DNA of 64,000 nt from Arctopsyche grandis (GCF_051622035.1 NC_135355.1:36437986-36501985); one strand, 5' to 3'. Shown: positions 22,132 to 34,605, counted from the first letter of the stretch. Translations and numbers: made by a program. The notes: generated from the sequence alone by a model not told the origin.

Positions 22132-25100
22132 AGCTTAAATATACATACATAATTAAAATAGAATAATAATCTGTTCGCCTGCCCGTCGATTTAAATATAA
22201 TAAATTCTCTCTCCATTAATCCGTAAGTTGTTGGTTTCTTTACATTACATTGTTTCAGAATGAAAGAAATTTATTTTTCTAATTGTTGAGTTAATGTTAA
22301 GCTTTCGATTTTTTCAATCGATTCGGATAATTTAAAAGAGTCACAAGGATCATTAGAATGCCGATTCTCACGCCTTATTTCTTCTCATCGGAGAGGTTTC
22401 TATAATCACAAAAGCAAAGATACCGCCGGTAGGGTAGAGTAACAGAAATAAATAGTAATAGAATAAAAGTCAGATAAAAAATTACGGCAAATGCATTCAA
22501 AGGATGATTGAGAAGATATTGTTTGCGTATTTCTAAAGATTGACGCGTTTGCAATTTCCAGGTCAAAATGAGATAAAGATCAATTCAGAAAGTATTCAAA
22601 ATAAGATAAGAAAAGAACATAAGATAAGACACGTTCGATATTAGTTCGATAGTTCCCAGACCTCTTATTAAAACCTTCTAAGAAGTATGCACTATACATA
22701 TATAATAGCATTTCAATCGAGTCATTTACTTGCAAAACACCTTTAAAAATACTATAGTTCAGTACATTTCATATCCATCAAGCTATCGGGGCGTTTAATT
22801 AAATACCGAATAAATCGATGTGTCACGGATAATTAATTTAACATCCAAATTTCACACCAAATTAATTACCCATTAGGAGGTCGATGTTAAAAGTCAACGT
22901 ATCCAGTTCTCCCCTTTTCAAAAATCGAACTTCGACAAACTACATACATAGTGTTTCGTGTTACTAATAGGTATGTATAAATAAAGCCGTTGGATTTACG
23001 TCACACAAAAATGACAGGGATCCGATTACTTTTTATCATCAATCAAAACCACTTCAGCATTCAAGTAGCGCGAATAAAAGGGTCACGGGTTTCATCAAAG
23101 AATCCAAAAGACAAATAATATATTTTTTTTTATTTATAATAATTATTTAATATGACATCAATAAGGCAGTTTAAAACCTCGTCTCGTTGTTTAACGCTTT
23201 GAAGCATCGGTTATTTTGATGTACTTAACTTAATATCGTATAGGTATATAATAATGTATACACACAGATAATAATTTAAATTCTATACGTTAGTTGTGCG
23301 TAGTGACTAATAGTTGTGCGTATTGACTAGACAATTCATTGATTTGTTTTTATGTAAACATCCTGTTTACGTGCATGTAAATAGGATGTTTTATCGGTTT
23401 ATTTATATCCATAATATTTTATCCAGAAATGAAATATAGTTTAAATTAAAATGCAAATTTAATAAACATGTAAAGAATTTATTATACTTTTGAACACGAC
23501 TTATTCTCCAATAAATGAATCAATTATTGTATATGTGAGATATAGGAAACGGTATTCGAGGGTGAAAAGTATGACAAGGGTAGTTGATATAGTGAAAATA
23601 TTGAAATGGTAATGATATTTAGCTAGAAGAATGGACAAAAGTGCTGGAATGGTACCCGAGAAAATATAAAAGGGCGAAAGGAAGGCCGCAAAGAAGGGTG
23701 GATGAAATTAAAATAACCTATTAAAGAATTAAAAATGTACATACATGAAAGAGTGTGCAAGCTTGAAAATAGTGAAAAAAGTAACTGTTAAAGTTCAACT
23801 GTTTAACCTGTGAAGTTAAGAAAGGGGGACGGAAAGGCGTTTCTGATAGCCAGGTGTCATCACGTCGATCTGACAGATGATTCCGATATAGTTAATAATA
23901 ATTTCTTCTAGCTTCATATCGGAGACATTGTCCTGCTTTAATGAGAGTTTACCCTTTATATGTGTGTAAATAAAATATCAAAACGATCGGAGGAATGGAA
24001 GTGGTTCAAAATCAGTTGACAAGTTTCGAACGGTTAGGAATTTTACCTAAATAACCAAGTGTATAAATAAAAGCGTGTGGGGTGATATGGATGAGAGTTG
24101 CAAAAAAGAGAAGCGAATGGGAACTTGTTGGAGAGGCCTTCATCCATGCAGTAGTGAATGGTGAATGGCTGTAAATGAAGATGATGATAACGAGCTTGCT
24201 ATGGGATATGGAAAGTATACATATATTGCATACATATATTTCGGAAAATAATATGCAAAATTGCAAGCAGTTGTAGTAAATGAAAGACCAGCATAAGAAA
24301 TAGAAGCAATTGTTAAACAGCATAATCAACAAAAATACGGACTGCCGTTTAGAAATATTATTAAACGTTGGTTTAATCTCAATTTTCAGAAGTTATTATT
24401 TTATAAACAATACCTTTAAATTTTAACTCGTCGGTAAGGAACGTTTTCCATCGTCATATGCAAAGAATTGTGAATTTTTTCCAAATTACCTTTAGTATTA
24501 ATTAATCAAAATTAGTTACATACAACAGAATCGTATTAAAACAACTATGGAACTAAAATTTTAAATAATTCGTGAGAATGAAAAATGTTGCAGTGTGTAG
24601 AAATTATATTTATTAAAAATAAACACTATGCAGTATGTTGGATCAGGATGCGTGAGATTCTGAATGATAAACATACACGGATTTGATCAAATGGCTTTTA
24701 TTTCACGTCTATCCGTCAGGCTTGCCAAAGGACGGTTACATACACACGCTCCGTCCAAACACACTATGCATGTTCGCTAAATCACTCACTGCACGTCCAA
24801 AAATAATTCCTGCATGTACATATAATATTGAGAGACTTTTCAAATATAAAATTATTTACACTCATTAAATGTATTAATTGAAAATAAATTGGAAGCAGAT
24901 TTATCTCAAATAGATATTACGAATACGTAATAATTATTACGATTAATGTCGCTTGTCTATTAATTCTCACAATAACCGAGTTCAATTATACAAAAATTAC
25001 ATATGTAGTTATGAAATGTATAATATTCATATCAACTCTTGTTAAAACACATCCAAAACAAAAATAAAAGAGCACATAAATAAGGATCTCATTAGCATCA

Positions 25101-25894
25101 TTTTATAATATATGTACATATGTAAGTTTGAAACGATAGCCCAAAGTGAGTAATAAAATTAAGAAGATATATTCCATAAAGGTCGATGTTCTTATTTTTA
25201 TCTTCAAGAAATACAATATAACTCGTATATATGTACATACGTATATTTATATCTAACGAAATACGATACCTATTCACAATATGAAGCAATTCGTCTATTG
25301 TCTGACCTTTTATTATTCAGCGAGATCAATGAATATTGTTTATTGTTATCGTCAATGCGATTTCGTAACAATTTCATAGTTAGAACGTTATTCTTTTTAA
25401 ATGAATTATACATTATTAATATTCATATCCATACAAAAAGTATATGATTGCATCTATGTATTTAAGTGATATTATATGTACATACATAAGTTAACTTTTG
25501 ATATGCATTGATTGATTCATCTGACAAATTTTTCACGGTTGTGTGAGCCTGTGGTATTTAGCAACCAATTACATCACAAAAGCATCCATTATTTATCGAG
25601 AGGAACTGTAAAACGAACAACGCACAATTGATAAGTCACAGTAGCTCTTTGTAAGAGTTGCGAATGAAATTCTCACTTGAATATAAACCAGAACCGCACT
25701 AAATGAAACTTTAAGGTAGGATTAATTAGAAATTTCAGAATTCTATATATGTATGTATGTACATATGTAAATATAGTATATGTAATATGTACAAAATTAA
25801 AATATAAATTATCTTATTGATTCAAGTGTACATTTATGTTACGAATGCTCAAAACTTTTTCTCCAACATGTCAAATCTTATAAATATGTATATA
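22132..25894. other. Intergenic desert
   Basis: AT-rich sequence without a supported gene or named repeat. A TGTTTACGTGCATGTAAATA-type imperfect inverted motif lies near 23350-23390, and TACATATGTA palindromes are frequent (about 25112, 25230, 25480, 25760). Confidence 0.5.
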
Positions 25895-26780
25895 CTAGCT
25901 GAACTCGGCATGCGTTGCAATGCCACAATAACGCATGCAATTCCCGTTCCCGTTTCAAGTGATGATTGGAGCTCAACTAACGTCTCTTCAAAGCCGTGTC
26001 GTCATAAACCAATGCCACAATAACGCATGCAATTACCGTTCCCGTTCCCGTTTGTCGGAAAAACGCAGACAGCGAACACTTTGGAATTGGAATTATTCAA
26101 CTATTTGTTTATTTTACCCTAACAACGCATGTCGCGACGCGAATACATTTGAAATTATTGCGTTGCAATGCCACTCATTCCCGTGTTTCCCGTTTCCGTT
26201 CCCGTTTTTGGCCGATTTTTTTTCGCAGTAAGCTTCCCGGACATGTACACAATAAATCCTGAATATTCCATTGTTCCATCGTACAATAACGCATGCAATT
26301 CCCGTTCCCGTTCCCGTTTCTCGGTGCGTTTCGATAAGTGAATGTTTCAGTTTCAAATTAATACTTAATAATCAAATTAAATTATAGTAAAGTATAGGAA
26401 CGCATACGTGACATACAGACAAAAATTGTTTTTTTTTTTTTATATATATGTGGGATTGTTATGGGTGGTACGTAATGTGAGGTTGGTATGAGTGGTACGT
26501 AATGTAAGCGTTGGCATGCGTGCGCGCAAGTTGGTTACCAACGTAAAAATTTCTTTAACTACACAATTGCGCTTCATACTTTCGCGTCGATAAAAGTGTA
26601 ATTACGAATATTATTATAAAGAGGTTTTATCCCCTTTTTTTCACAGTAATCTTTCCGGACATGCATACAACAAATCCTGAAAGTTCCATCGTAACCGGTT
26701 CTTTGGTTTAGGAGCCTATTCGAGACAGATAAACAGACAGACAGAAAGACAGACAGACGAATATTGATTTTTATAGATGA
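25895..26780 (-). mobile_element. Helitron-like element, family H3
   Basis: On the minus strand it begins TCATCTATAAAAATCAATAT with a GTCTGTCTG run and ends with GGCATTGCAACGCATGCC (a hairpin) plus GAGTTCAGCTAG, then T. These are Helitron 5' and 3' hallmarks. Inside are repeated CCCGTTCCCGTT tracts and ACGCATGCAATT units. A second, shorter copy with the same 3' end is at 32381-32912. No helicase is encoded. Confidence 0.7.
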
Positions 26781-27212
26781 ATTAAACCGATCTAAATAGC
26801 ATGGGAATTACATAAAATGCATGTACATGCTATCGCATTCACCCCCCCACTTGGCCCGCGATGGCCAATTACATTTCGTTTCAGTTTCGCATTGCATTTT
26901 GATCAAGAAATACATTGTTCGTGCGTGGAACGGTCGGTAGAATTCAACTTTTATTTTTTGTTAGTTTTGAGTTCTTGTTTGGTATTTTGAAATATTTACA
27001 TTAATAAAATTTTAATATAAAATACGTAAGTTGTTATAATTAATTTATTTATGGAATACGTATATATTTTATATTTATGGAAATTTATATTTTTTAGACG
27101 ATAAAATTAATTGTCAACGTCATGTTATGGACATAAAAACTTACAGTAACATTATTAAAGACCTTGCAATGAATTATATTGTAATAATATTATATAGTTA
27201 AATTAGAAATAA

Positions 27213-27889
27213 CACTGTTCGTCAAATGACGACTTTTTTTTGGTTCAGAGACGAAATATGACTTTTCTTATAGATCTATGCCTATTGAACACGAATCTGG
27301 TAATAAAAAATGTTGATTGGCTCGAGATTTGGAGATATATGTGTTTTTTAAATCGCGCGATTTTTCTATATTTTGGTGTTGTTCGGCCGATGTCTCAAAA
27401 TCTGTCAATTTTGTGTTTAAAATGTATATTGAAATATATAATCGGGTATTTTATCTTTTATTTGTAGTACTTTCCATCTTTCAAATCTCTCTAAATAGTC
27501 GTCCAGTTCAAATCTCTCTAAATAGTCGTCCAGTTCAAATCAAAAGTCAAAAGTACGTATTTTCACTTGACATTTTTTCCCACTGTTAATACTATTTTAT
27601 ATTGAGTTTTTTATATTGAAACATGTTAATTGAGATAATGTTCTAGCGAGACTATTTTTTGTTTTCGTTTGAAAGGGTTAATTGGAAGTTTGCGGAATTT
27701 TAAAGATGTATAAAAATCGCGCTAGAATTAAAGATGTATAAAAATTTTAATTTAAAAAACACATACATATGTATATCTCCGAATCTCGAGCCAATCAACA
27801 TTTTTTATTACAAGATTCGTATTTACTGGGCATATTTCTATAAGAAAAGTCATATCTTGTCTCTGAACCATTTTTCGTGTCAAACAGTG
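27213..27889. mobile_element. Long-TIR DNA element, copy 1
   Basis: Termini CACTGTTCGTC and GTGTCAAACAGTG open into inverted repeats of about 130 bp. Both arms contain GGTTCAGAGACRARATATGAC and TGTTGATTGGCTCGAGATT. The interior includes a perfect direct duplication of AAATCTCTCTAAATAGTCGT (27483-27535). A second, one-sided copy lies at 36900-37359. There is no transposase and no clear target duplication. Confidence 0.7.
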
Positions 27890-28773
27890 TATAAGACTAT
27901 AAGACTTAAATTATTTGTATAAATTAAATATGTAAGATATAAAGTACACTAATGGCGTCTCATAATATGACAAAATATTTAGGATATTTTAAATTATAGC
28001 TCAATGTATTCAACATATTATGTGTTTGTATATCAAGATTAGGTTAGGTTAATATTGAAAATTAATAATATTTTTCAACCATAAAAAAATCTATTATAAT
28101 TATAATATAATAGTGTGTGTAGGAGGTATTAAGATGTATCTTTGTACTTAAACTGTGTAATTAACAGGTAAAGTTCAGTCATAATCGCAACTCACTTGAG
28201 TAATTATAAAAATTGAAATTATTATGTATGCATATGATTCTGTATTTTGTATTTGCTCAGGTGGTTCTTTAAAAATAACCATTAAAAAATGTCGGAGAAA
28301 TTTCGCAAAAAAATGTATGGTTCATCCGTTACGTATTTATTTTATATTTATCATACTTTTACAATAATATTATTGTGTAATGGATGGTTTTTAATCGATT
28401 TTATGAAGACTATTACGATTATGTACATATTTTCCGGAAATAGCAATAAAAAACAACCTCATCATGCGGTTGATGGGAAGGCTTGGCTCGACACGCAAAG
28501 CCTTATACTTTTGGGTATCTGATGTCGGAAAACCAATCACGAAAATGCGTTTTCTTTGCAATGGAAATTGTGGTGTTGAAATATGAAAACGTCAAAAGTA
28601 CGATCTTTTGTTAGCAGTCGTTATTAATTGATCGGTTCATCGAAACGATAGCCGTAAAAAAATATTACCATTTGTTCTGAATGTGTTTATGAAGCGCAAA
28701 CTAAATTAATTACAATCGTAAATGTAATATACGTATCAAATGTATAAGTAGTAAATGTAACCGTATATTTTAA

Positions 28774-28862
<89 letters not shown>

Positions 28863-29417
28863 GAATCAACTATACTTATTTTATTCACTTGTCAGATTAT
28901 CGTCAAATTACTATGACGGTTGAATCGAATCAACTTCTTATTTGAATATGTGAATCACAAATTGAATTAATGGAATACCAGCAAAACAGGCCCGAGTCAG
29001 AGGTTTTCAAATTGAAGGAAATGCATATTATAATAATTGTATATTTAAAAAAGATTATACTATCATAGTGACAAAATTGAGTTCATTTTTGGCATTGATC
29101 AACATTACAAAATAAATCAAGCAATGTGAAATTATAGTTAAAAATATACTAAAGAAGTTAATTATAAATCGTTTTTAAATTTAGTACATATATTTCAAGT
29201 TTTCCGGAGCAAATGTGTAAATCTAATTTTATTTATTTATTTATTTAATATATTTAGGGGAGGGGGCAAAGCTGATAGACCCAAGAGGTTTGATCAAACA
29301 TACATATGTATTTTAACAAATTATACATATATGCAATTAAAATGCATTAAAAAAACAATATTAAAATAAAAATAAGAGAGCAAAAAAAATATAAACAAAA
29401 AAAAACAGAAATAAGAT
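27890..29417. other. Intergenic with (TA)n microsatellite
   Basis: No supported gene. The segment 28440-28520 is slightly richer in GC, but its open frame has no recognisable domain. The (TA)n tract at 28777-28858 is listed separately; (TTTA)n follows at 29229-29250. Confidence 0.5.
28777..28858. repeat. (TA)n microsatellite, ~80 bp
   Basis: Uninterrupted alternating T and A over about 80 bp. Protein-like IYIYIY frames across it are artefacts. Confidence 0.95.
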
Positions 29418-29867
29418 TATTTTATTTTATTGTCACAATCAATACACACTCGCCATTACAGATTTGCTCCAATGCGACGGGTGTACGTTAATGAAATACA
29501 TAAACAATCAGAAATCAGAAATACAGTAATACATACATACGTATAGAATCAGAATATATAGAATATAACAATTAATCAGAAATAATAATCATAGTGACAT
29601 CTATGGATTTCAGATTACTGTGTATAATTAATACAAATTATACACAGGCAGATTTTTGTGACAACAGGATTAGATTTTTTAATACCAATTTTCAGGAACC
29701 GTTTCAGCAATGATCAGATAAAATTGGCAAACTCTGATAGAGAAACGATCGATTTGGAGTCACAAAACCCCCAAATCTAACCAGCAGTGGCGAGGACACG
29801 AGCCTATGACCTCAGTGATGCTAAATATATACGCTATCACTAAGCCAAACTGCTGTATATGGGAAAG
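29418..29867 (-). repeat. Full-length SINE, minus strand
   Basis: Minus-strand reading runs from a tRNA-like head (CAGTTTGGCTTAGTGATAGC, B box GAGGTCATAGGCTCG) through GATCGTTTCTCTATCAGAG, TGTTGTCACAAAAATCTGCC and ATAGATGTCACTATG to an ATTGTGACAATAAAATAAAA tail. The tail differs from the GGAAGGCGCAT subfamily: it has CGTACACCCGTCGCATTGG instead. It pairs with the copy at 30031-30562 as an inverted repeat. Confidence 0.75.
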
Positions 29868-29884
29868 AAGAATTACAGAAACCC

Positions 29885-29990
29885 TTTTGTTTTAGAAAAA
29901 AGTATCAAGCATATTCTTAAAAAATATTAACGTTATCAGAGGTTACTATATCATTGGGAAGACTATTCCAAATTGAAACCACTCTATGTA
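29885..29990 (-). pseudogene. LINE ORF2 C-terminal scrap
   Basis: Read on the minus strand the peptide RVVSIWNSLPNDIVTS followed by a stop matches the 'RVV..WN.LP..IV' end of CR1/Jockey-like LINE ORF2, as at 4730-4877. Only about 35 codons remain. It sits in the spacer between two inverted SINEs. Confidence 0.5.
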
Positions 29991-30030
29991 TGTATGTATG
30001 TAAACGCGTTTTATGTCCTGGACTACATAT

Positions 30031-30562
30031 AGCCAGCAGTTTGGCTTAGTGGTAGCGTATATATTTAGCACCACCGAGGTCAAAGGTTCGAGTCCTCGCC
30101 ACTGCTGGTTAGATTTGGGGGTTTTGTGACTCCAAATCGATCGTTTCTCTATCAGAGTTTGCCAATTTTATTTGATAATTGCTGAAACGGTTCCTGAAAA
30201 TTGGTATTAGATCTAATCCTGTTGTCACAAAATCTGCCTGTGTATAATTTGTAATAATTATACACAGTAATCTGAAATCTATAGATATCTCTATAGACAT
30301 ATAGACTCTATAATTTCGTATTTATTATATTTATAAAAATTGTATACAAAAAAAAAATCTAAAAATAATCCATAGATGTCTCTATGATTATTATTTCTGA
30401 TTAATTGTTATATGCTATATATTCTGATTGTATATGTATGTATTACTGTATTTCTGATTTCTGTTTGTTTATGTATTCTGTATTTCGTTAACGTACACCC
30501 GTCGCATTGGAGCAAATCTGTAATGACGAGTGTATATTGATTTGTAACAATAAAATAAAATA
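30031..30562 (+). repeat. Full-length SINE, plus strand
   Basis: The tRNA-like head has an A box (GGCTTAGTGGTAGCGTATA) and a B box (GGTTCGAGTCC). The body follows (AATCGATCGTTTCTCTATCA, GAAACGGTTCCTG), then the 'CATAGATGTCTCTATGA' block and a TGTAACAATAAAATAAAA tail. It is the closest relative of the minus-strand copy at 29418-29867; both share the CGTACACCCGTCGCATTGG 3' segment. Confidence 0.8.
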
Positions 30563-31679
30563 TGTTATTATTAATATTATTTTGTGTTTATATTTATGAT
30601 ATATTATGTTTGTCTGGTATGCAAATCTATAGTTTGCAATTTATAACCACCAAATTCGGAATAGCAAATTTGGTTAGTTGTCTCATGATGTTCTTAAATA
30701 TATACCGTGTTAGTTGTAATACAAACAACTACATATTGAAAAAGTGTGAAGTACTAATGTACGAATTTCCACGGGGAGAGTCGGCGAAAAAGGTTAAGCC
30801 CGAAACACGAGGGATGTGAATTTCCACGGAGGGAGGCTTAAATGTGATACTGACATTTCCCCGGCCAAGAAATAAAAACATTAAAGCCGAGTATTGACCC
30901 AAATTGACAGTGGGAAAATGTCATAATGTCTGTACGAACTTATGAATCAACTTTTCAAACGAGGGAACGATATGAACGATTTTCCTTCAAATGAAAATGC
31001 AGTCAAACTGATCTGACGCCATTGATAGTAGGTATACATGTATGTACATTCACATATGTATGTATAAGGAAACTTGAGTGCATTTCATTCATTAAGAAAT
31101 AAAACGAAGTGTTTTGTGAACAGACAAAGCTACAACGAGCTAATTAAATTGAACTACTTCATCAATGTATACTTGTATTTTTCTTTTTTTCATTCAGAAA
31201 CTAAAATGTAGGTGTTCATAAAAAGAAGATTTATGAGAAGAAAGTAAACAGAAATACTTACATGATATTAGAACAGTAGCTAGAAGGTGACTTGGACACA
31301 TCATCTCACGTAGTAGATAAATGGGCAGTCGCCTCTGTCACTGATATTCTAGAAAAAAAGTTAAAAATTCAATAACAGTCATCAAATTCGTAGAAGTTGG
31401 AATAAGTTATAATTCTGCTTAATAATCGGTTTCTTTTTTTACGCCCGTTCATTTATATTTATATTCTTTAACTACTTCGCACGACTATGAATCTATCAAG
31501 TATTTTTGTTTTCGTTACTGCGAAAGAGAAAAGTAGTATTTGTATAGACATATTTAGAACTGTAAGTAGGCAAGATAAATATTTGAAAACCTCATCATAA
31601 AACAAATCATTTATGGAAAGAGTCGAGATAAAAAAACTACACGCTTTAAATTGATAAGTATAGCGAGCGAGTGTGGCGA
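30563..31679. other. Intergenic, nothing recognised
   Basis: AT-rich. Around 30765-30850 the phrase TTTCCACGG(R)GAG occurs twice about 50 bp apart. No gene. Confidence 0.45.
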
Positions 31680-31950
31680 TTTTTCATCCGCGTCAAACTT
31701 TAGCAACGGGGGAATTTTCCGCCGATTTTTCACACGAACACACCGCGAAATGAAAATTCTTTCGACTCGATGAATCTCGAAGATAGACAGAAACTGATTT
31801 ACATTATTTCTTTATTTTTTTCCACGTCGTGTTTTGTTGATCGGCGTTGAAAGTGGGAGCGATGGCGACGACCGTCGCGGTCAAAATGCGACCGCGAATG
31901 ACGACGATCTTGACGAAGAAGTCCGCGAAAATCTAGTTCAGCGGCTCTCA
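31680..31950. promoter_or_regulatory. CpG-rich island, possible promoter/first exon
   Basis: The stretch contains many CpGs (GATGGCGACGACCGTCGCGG, AAAATGCGACCGCGAATGACG, CCGCGTCAAAC) within AT-rich DNA and no sign of a repeat copy elsewhere. A short plus-strand frame starts at an ATG near 31862 and stops after 24 codons. I cannot assign a gene; an upstream untranslated exon or promoter is plausible. Confidence 0.3.
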
Positions 31951-32380
31951 AACGTTAGCAGTACATCACCGATGTGACTGATAGTTTCCTCTAGGAAATG
32001 TTGAGAAATATTCCTCGTTTCCCAAAAAGTATACCAGTATTACGGACGTATGTAGTTTTATTGACATATCGAGCACGTGCTGTGAATGTATGGATAAACA
32101 AATACGGTAATAACCCGAAAGAAATGAAACACGAACCAAAGTAAACTCCAATGGCATATTTGTAATATTATTATATTATATCGGTTTGAGATATAATTTT
32201 TCAAATTTTTATACAGAAAGAAAAACAACCAGTCAAAATCTCGAAGTCGAATTTTTTCATGATTATAAAAATGCATCTATTGATACTATGTATATATTTA
32301 GACAACACTTTGAGTGAACTAAAAATATACATATGTATATGAGAGATAATGAGAACCTACAAAGCAAATTTTATAAAATA

Positions 32381-32912
32381 CTAGCTGAACCCGGCATGCG
32401 TTGCAATGCCACAATGACGCATGCAATTCACGTTCCCGTTCCCGTTTCCATTCCCGTTCCCATTGTCGTTCCCGTTCTCGTTCCCGTTCCCATTTGTCGG
32501 AAAAACACAGGCAGCAAACACATTTGAAATTATTCAATTATTTGTTTATTTTACCCTAACAACGCATGTTGAGACGCGAAAACATTTGAAATTATTGCTT
32601 TGCAATTCCATTTATTTCCATTTTTCGCGATTCCGTTACCGTTTTTGGGCGTTTTTTTTCACATTAAGCTTCCCGGACATGCATACAATAAATCCCGAAA
32701 GTTTCCCGAAATAACGGATGCAATTCCCGTTCCCGTTCCCGTTTCTCGATGCGGTTCGATAAGTGAATGTTTCAGTTTCAAATTAATACTTAATAATCAA
32801 ATTAAGTTATAGTACAGTATAGTAACGCATATTTGACAAATTTTGACTTGTTTACGAAGTTCCCACCCAAAGATATAAATATACAAAGTCTCTTTCGAAA
32901 TTATATATTAGA
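32381..32912 (-). mobile_element. Helitron-like element, H3 3' end with H1-type 5' end
   Basis: Minus strand: the 5' end is TCTAATATATAATTTCGAAA (as in H1 copies). The 3' end is GGCATTGCAACGCATGCC plus GGGTTCAGCTAG then T (as in H3 at 25895-26780). The interior carries the CCCGTTCCCGTT tract. It is 532 bp with no coding capacity. It looks like a chimera of the two families, or shows that the families share 5' ends. Confidence 0.7.
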
Positions 32913-33056
32913 TAGATGTACATACTTTTTTTTAAGCTTAGATTGTGGTATTACAGGAATTCCTAATGCGCCACAATGGTTGAAAATATAACAGAAAGAA
33001 ACAAAATAATAAGTATACAGAAATTAATACACATTACTAGTCACCGGACCCAGAAG

Positions 33057-33151
33057 GTGCCGCGTATTGTTCAAAGGTTGTAAATGCATTGTTAAAGGTT
33101 TGTCGAACCTTTTTTACAATAGATTTACAACAATGGAACAATGGATAGCAC
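33057..33151. repeat. MITE, GTGCCGC family, copy c
   Basis: 95 bp, nearly the same sequence as 1197-1291. Flanking GGACCCAGAA on the left mirrors TTCTGGGTCC to the right of copy a, so the full element is longer than the 95-bp core. Confidence 0.65.
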
Positions 33152-33247
33152 TGTGACTGGATACCTCTACACATTACAAATACAATTCATAAAAAAAAAC
33201 AAAGTTCAAGCAATAGAATTAGTCACAAAACATTATGTATATAATAA

Positions 33248-33488
33248 TCTAATACATAATTTCGAAAAAGACTTTATGTATGTTAGTATGTATATGTGTA
33301 AGTATCTTTGGTTGGGAACTTTGTAAACAAAACAAAGTTTCTATGACGACAATTCAATTGGTTGAATATTATATGTTTTTCGATTCAAATACATTTAATA
33401 AAAAAACAAATGAATATTTACTATTGGATTCGCCATGTTTACGCTGTTTATATTACGAATACTGAGCGAAGCCGGGTAAAACAACTAG
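33248..33488 (+). mobile_element. Helitron-like element, family H1
   Basis: Starts TCTAATACATAATTTCGAA and ends with ACTGAGCGAAGCCGGGT, AAAACAACTAG and T. 241 bp, non-coding. Orientation is opposite to the copy at 2271-2476. Confidence 0.7.
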
Positions 33489-33878
33489 TATTTAATATAA
33501 GGAGAAAAAATAGGAATGTCTAGTATCAACAGCCAACAGGATATATAAAACGGGATTTACAATACGTCAATGTGCTCTGAATCTTATTAAATAAATGTTG
33601 GCTGTAAAAAATATAAAACAAATTTCATAAAGATTGGTATTAGGGATTCCAATTTACCGTCGAATTTCATTTATCGGTAAACGATAAATAATTTCTCCCA
33701 TCACCGGTTTGTATTGTATTGGACAACTGAACGTGATTACTTTTCCTTAAAATGTTAACTTAGATTGAACCGTAAATAATTAATAATAAATCTCATGTGA
33801 ATAATGTAATATAGTTCGTTAATTATGTAATATTAATGTAATTATCGTTATTGAAACAACTCCCTGATAGCATTTATA

Positions 33879-34202
33879 ACGGTTCGGTGATTAGTAGTCA
33901 AATGTGAACCGGTCACAGGACAACCGGTCGCTCTAGATCGGTCACACGTGATCACCCGTCACACTAAAACTGGTCACAAGAAAACTGGTCACATCCTAAA
34001 ACTGGTCACGAGAAAACTGGTCACACCCTAAAATCGGTTAACCAGTTTTCTCGTGACCGATTTTAGGGTGTGACCAGTTTTCTCGTGACCAGTTTTAGGG
34101 TGTGACCAGTTTTCTCATGACCAGTTTTAGTGTGACGGGTGATCACGTGTGACCGATCTAGAGCGACCGGTTGTCCTGTGACTGGTTTAATCACCGAACC
34201 GT
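33879..34202. mobile_element. 324-bp foldback element with ACTGGTCAC tandem core
   Basis: The ends ACGGTTCGGTGATTA and TAATCACCGAACCGT are exact inverted partners, and the two arms stay complementary to a centre near 34030-34040. Each arm includes CCGGTCGCTCTAGATCGGTC and GTGATCACCCGTCACACT or their complements. Inside, ACTGGTCAC is repeated at roughly 15-16-bp spacing as ACTGGTCACRAGAAA / ACTGGTCACACCCTAAA. The termini are shared with the repeat at 48640-48836. Confidence 0.8.
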
Positions 34203-34482
34203 GTAAACAGAACTAAAGGGTGTATCTTTAGAGGTTTGTTTTTTAAATTGGCAGCACATTTTTTCAGCAACAGCCAATTTGAAAGCTGACTTGTTTGTCG
34301 TTTTATCATAAATACACTTACGCCAGAACATCACTTGCAAATTGTGCATTTTTTTTCGAAAATCTTGGTTCAGATCGCAAAACTTTACGGTCGTGAATAT
34401 TGAATATTACGGCCTCCTGGAAATTGATTTATTATTGATTTATTCTGTGAATTGACTTCCAAAATCTTAGGATTTATCAGCT

Positions 34483-34605
34483 TTGCATTATTTTCTGTTG
34501 GGGATATGTCAGGTCACTAAGCCAGAGACGATGGACGACTTGGAAGCCAATATTCGCCGCGTTATTGCCGATATACTGATAGCTGATCAAAAAGGTGGTC
34601 AACAA
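34483..34605 (+). pseudogene. Tc1/mariner-type transposase C-terminal fragment
   Basis: The frame encodes a peptide with CQVTKPETMDDLEANIRRVI. This strongly resembles the C-terminal 'VYVTKPETIDDLEANIRRVIADI' region that follows the DDE core in many insect Tc1/mariner-like transposases. Only about 40 codons are recognisable and no catalytic aspartates are present, so this is a relic. I find no terminal repeats for it. Confidence 0.6.

Noticed and set aside
26720-26760. CRISPR-like short repeats (CAGACAGACAGA)
   Set aside because: A simple tetranucleotide repeat at a Helitron end; there are no spacers, and the genome is eukaryotic.
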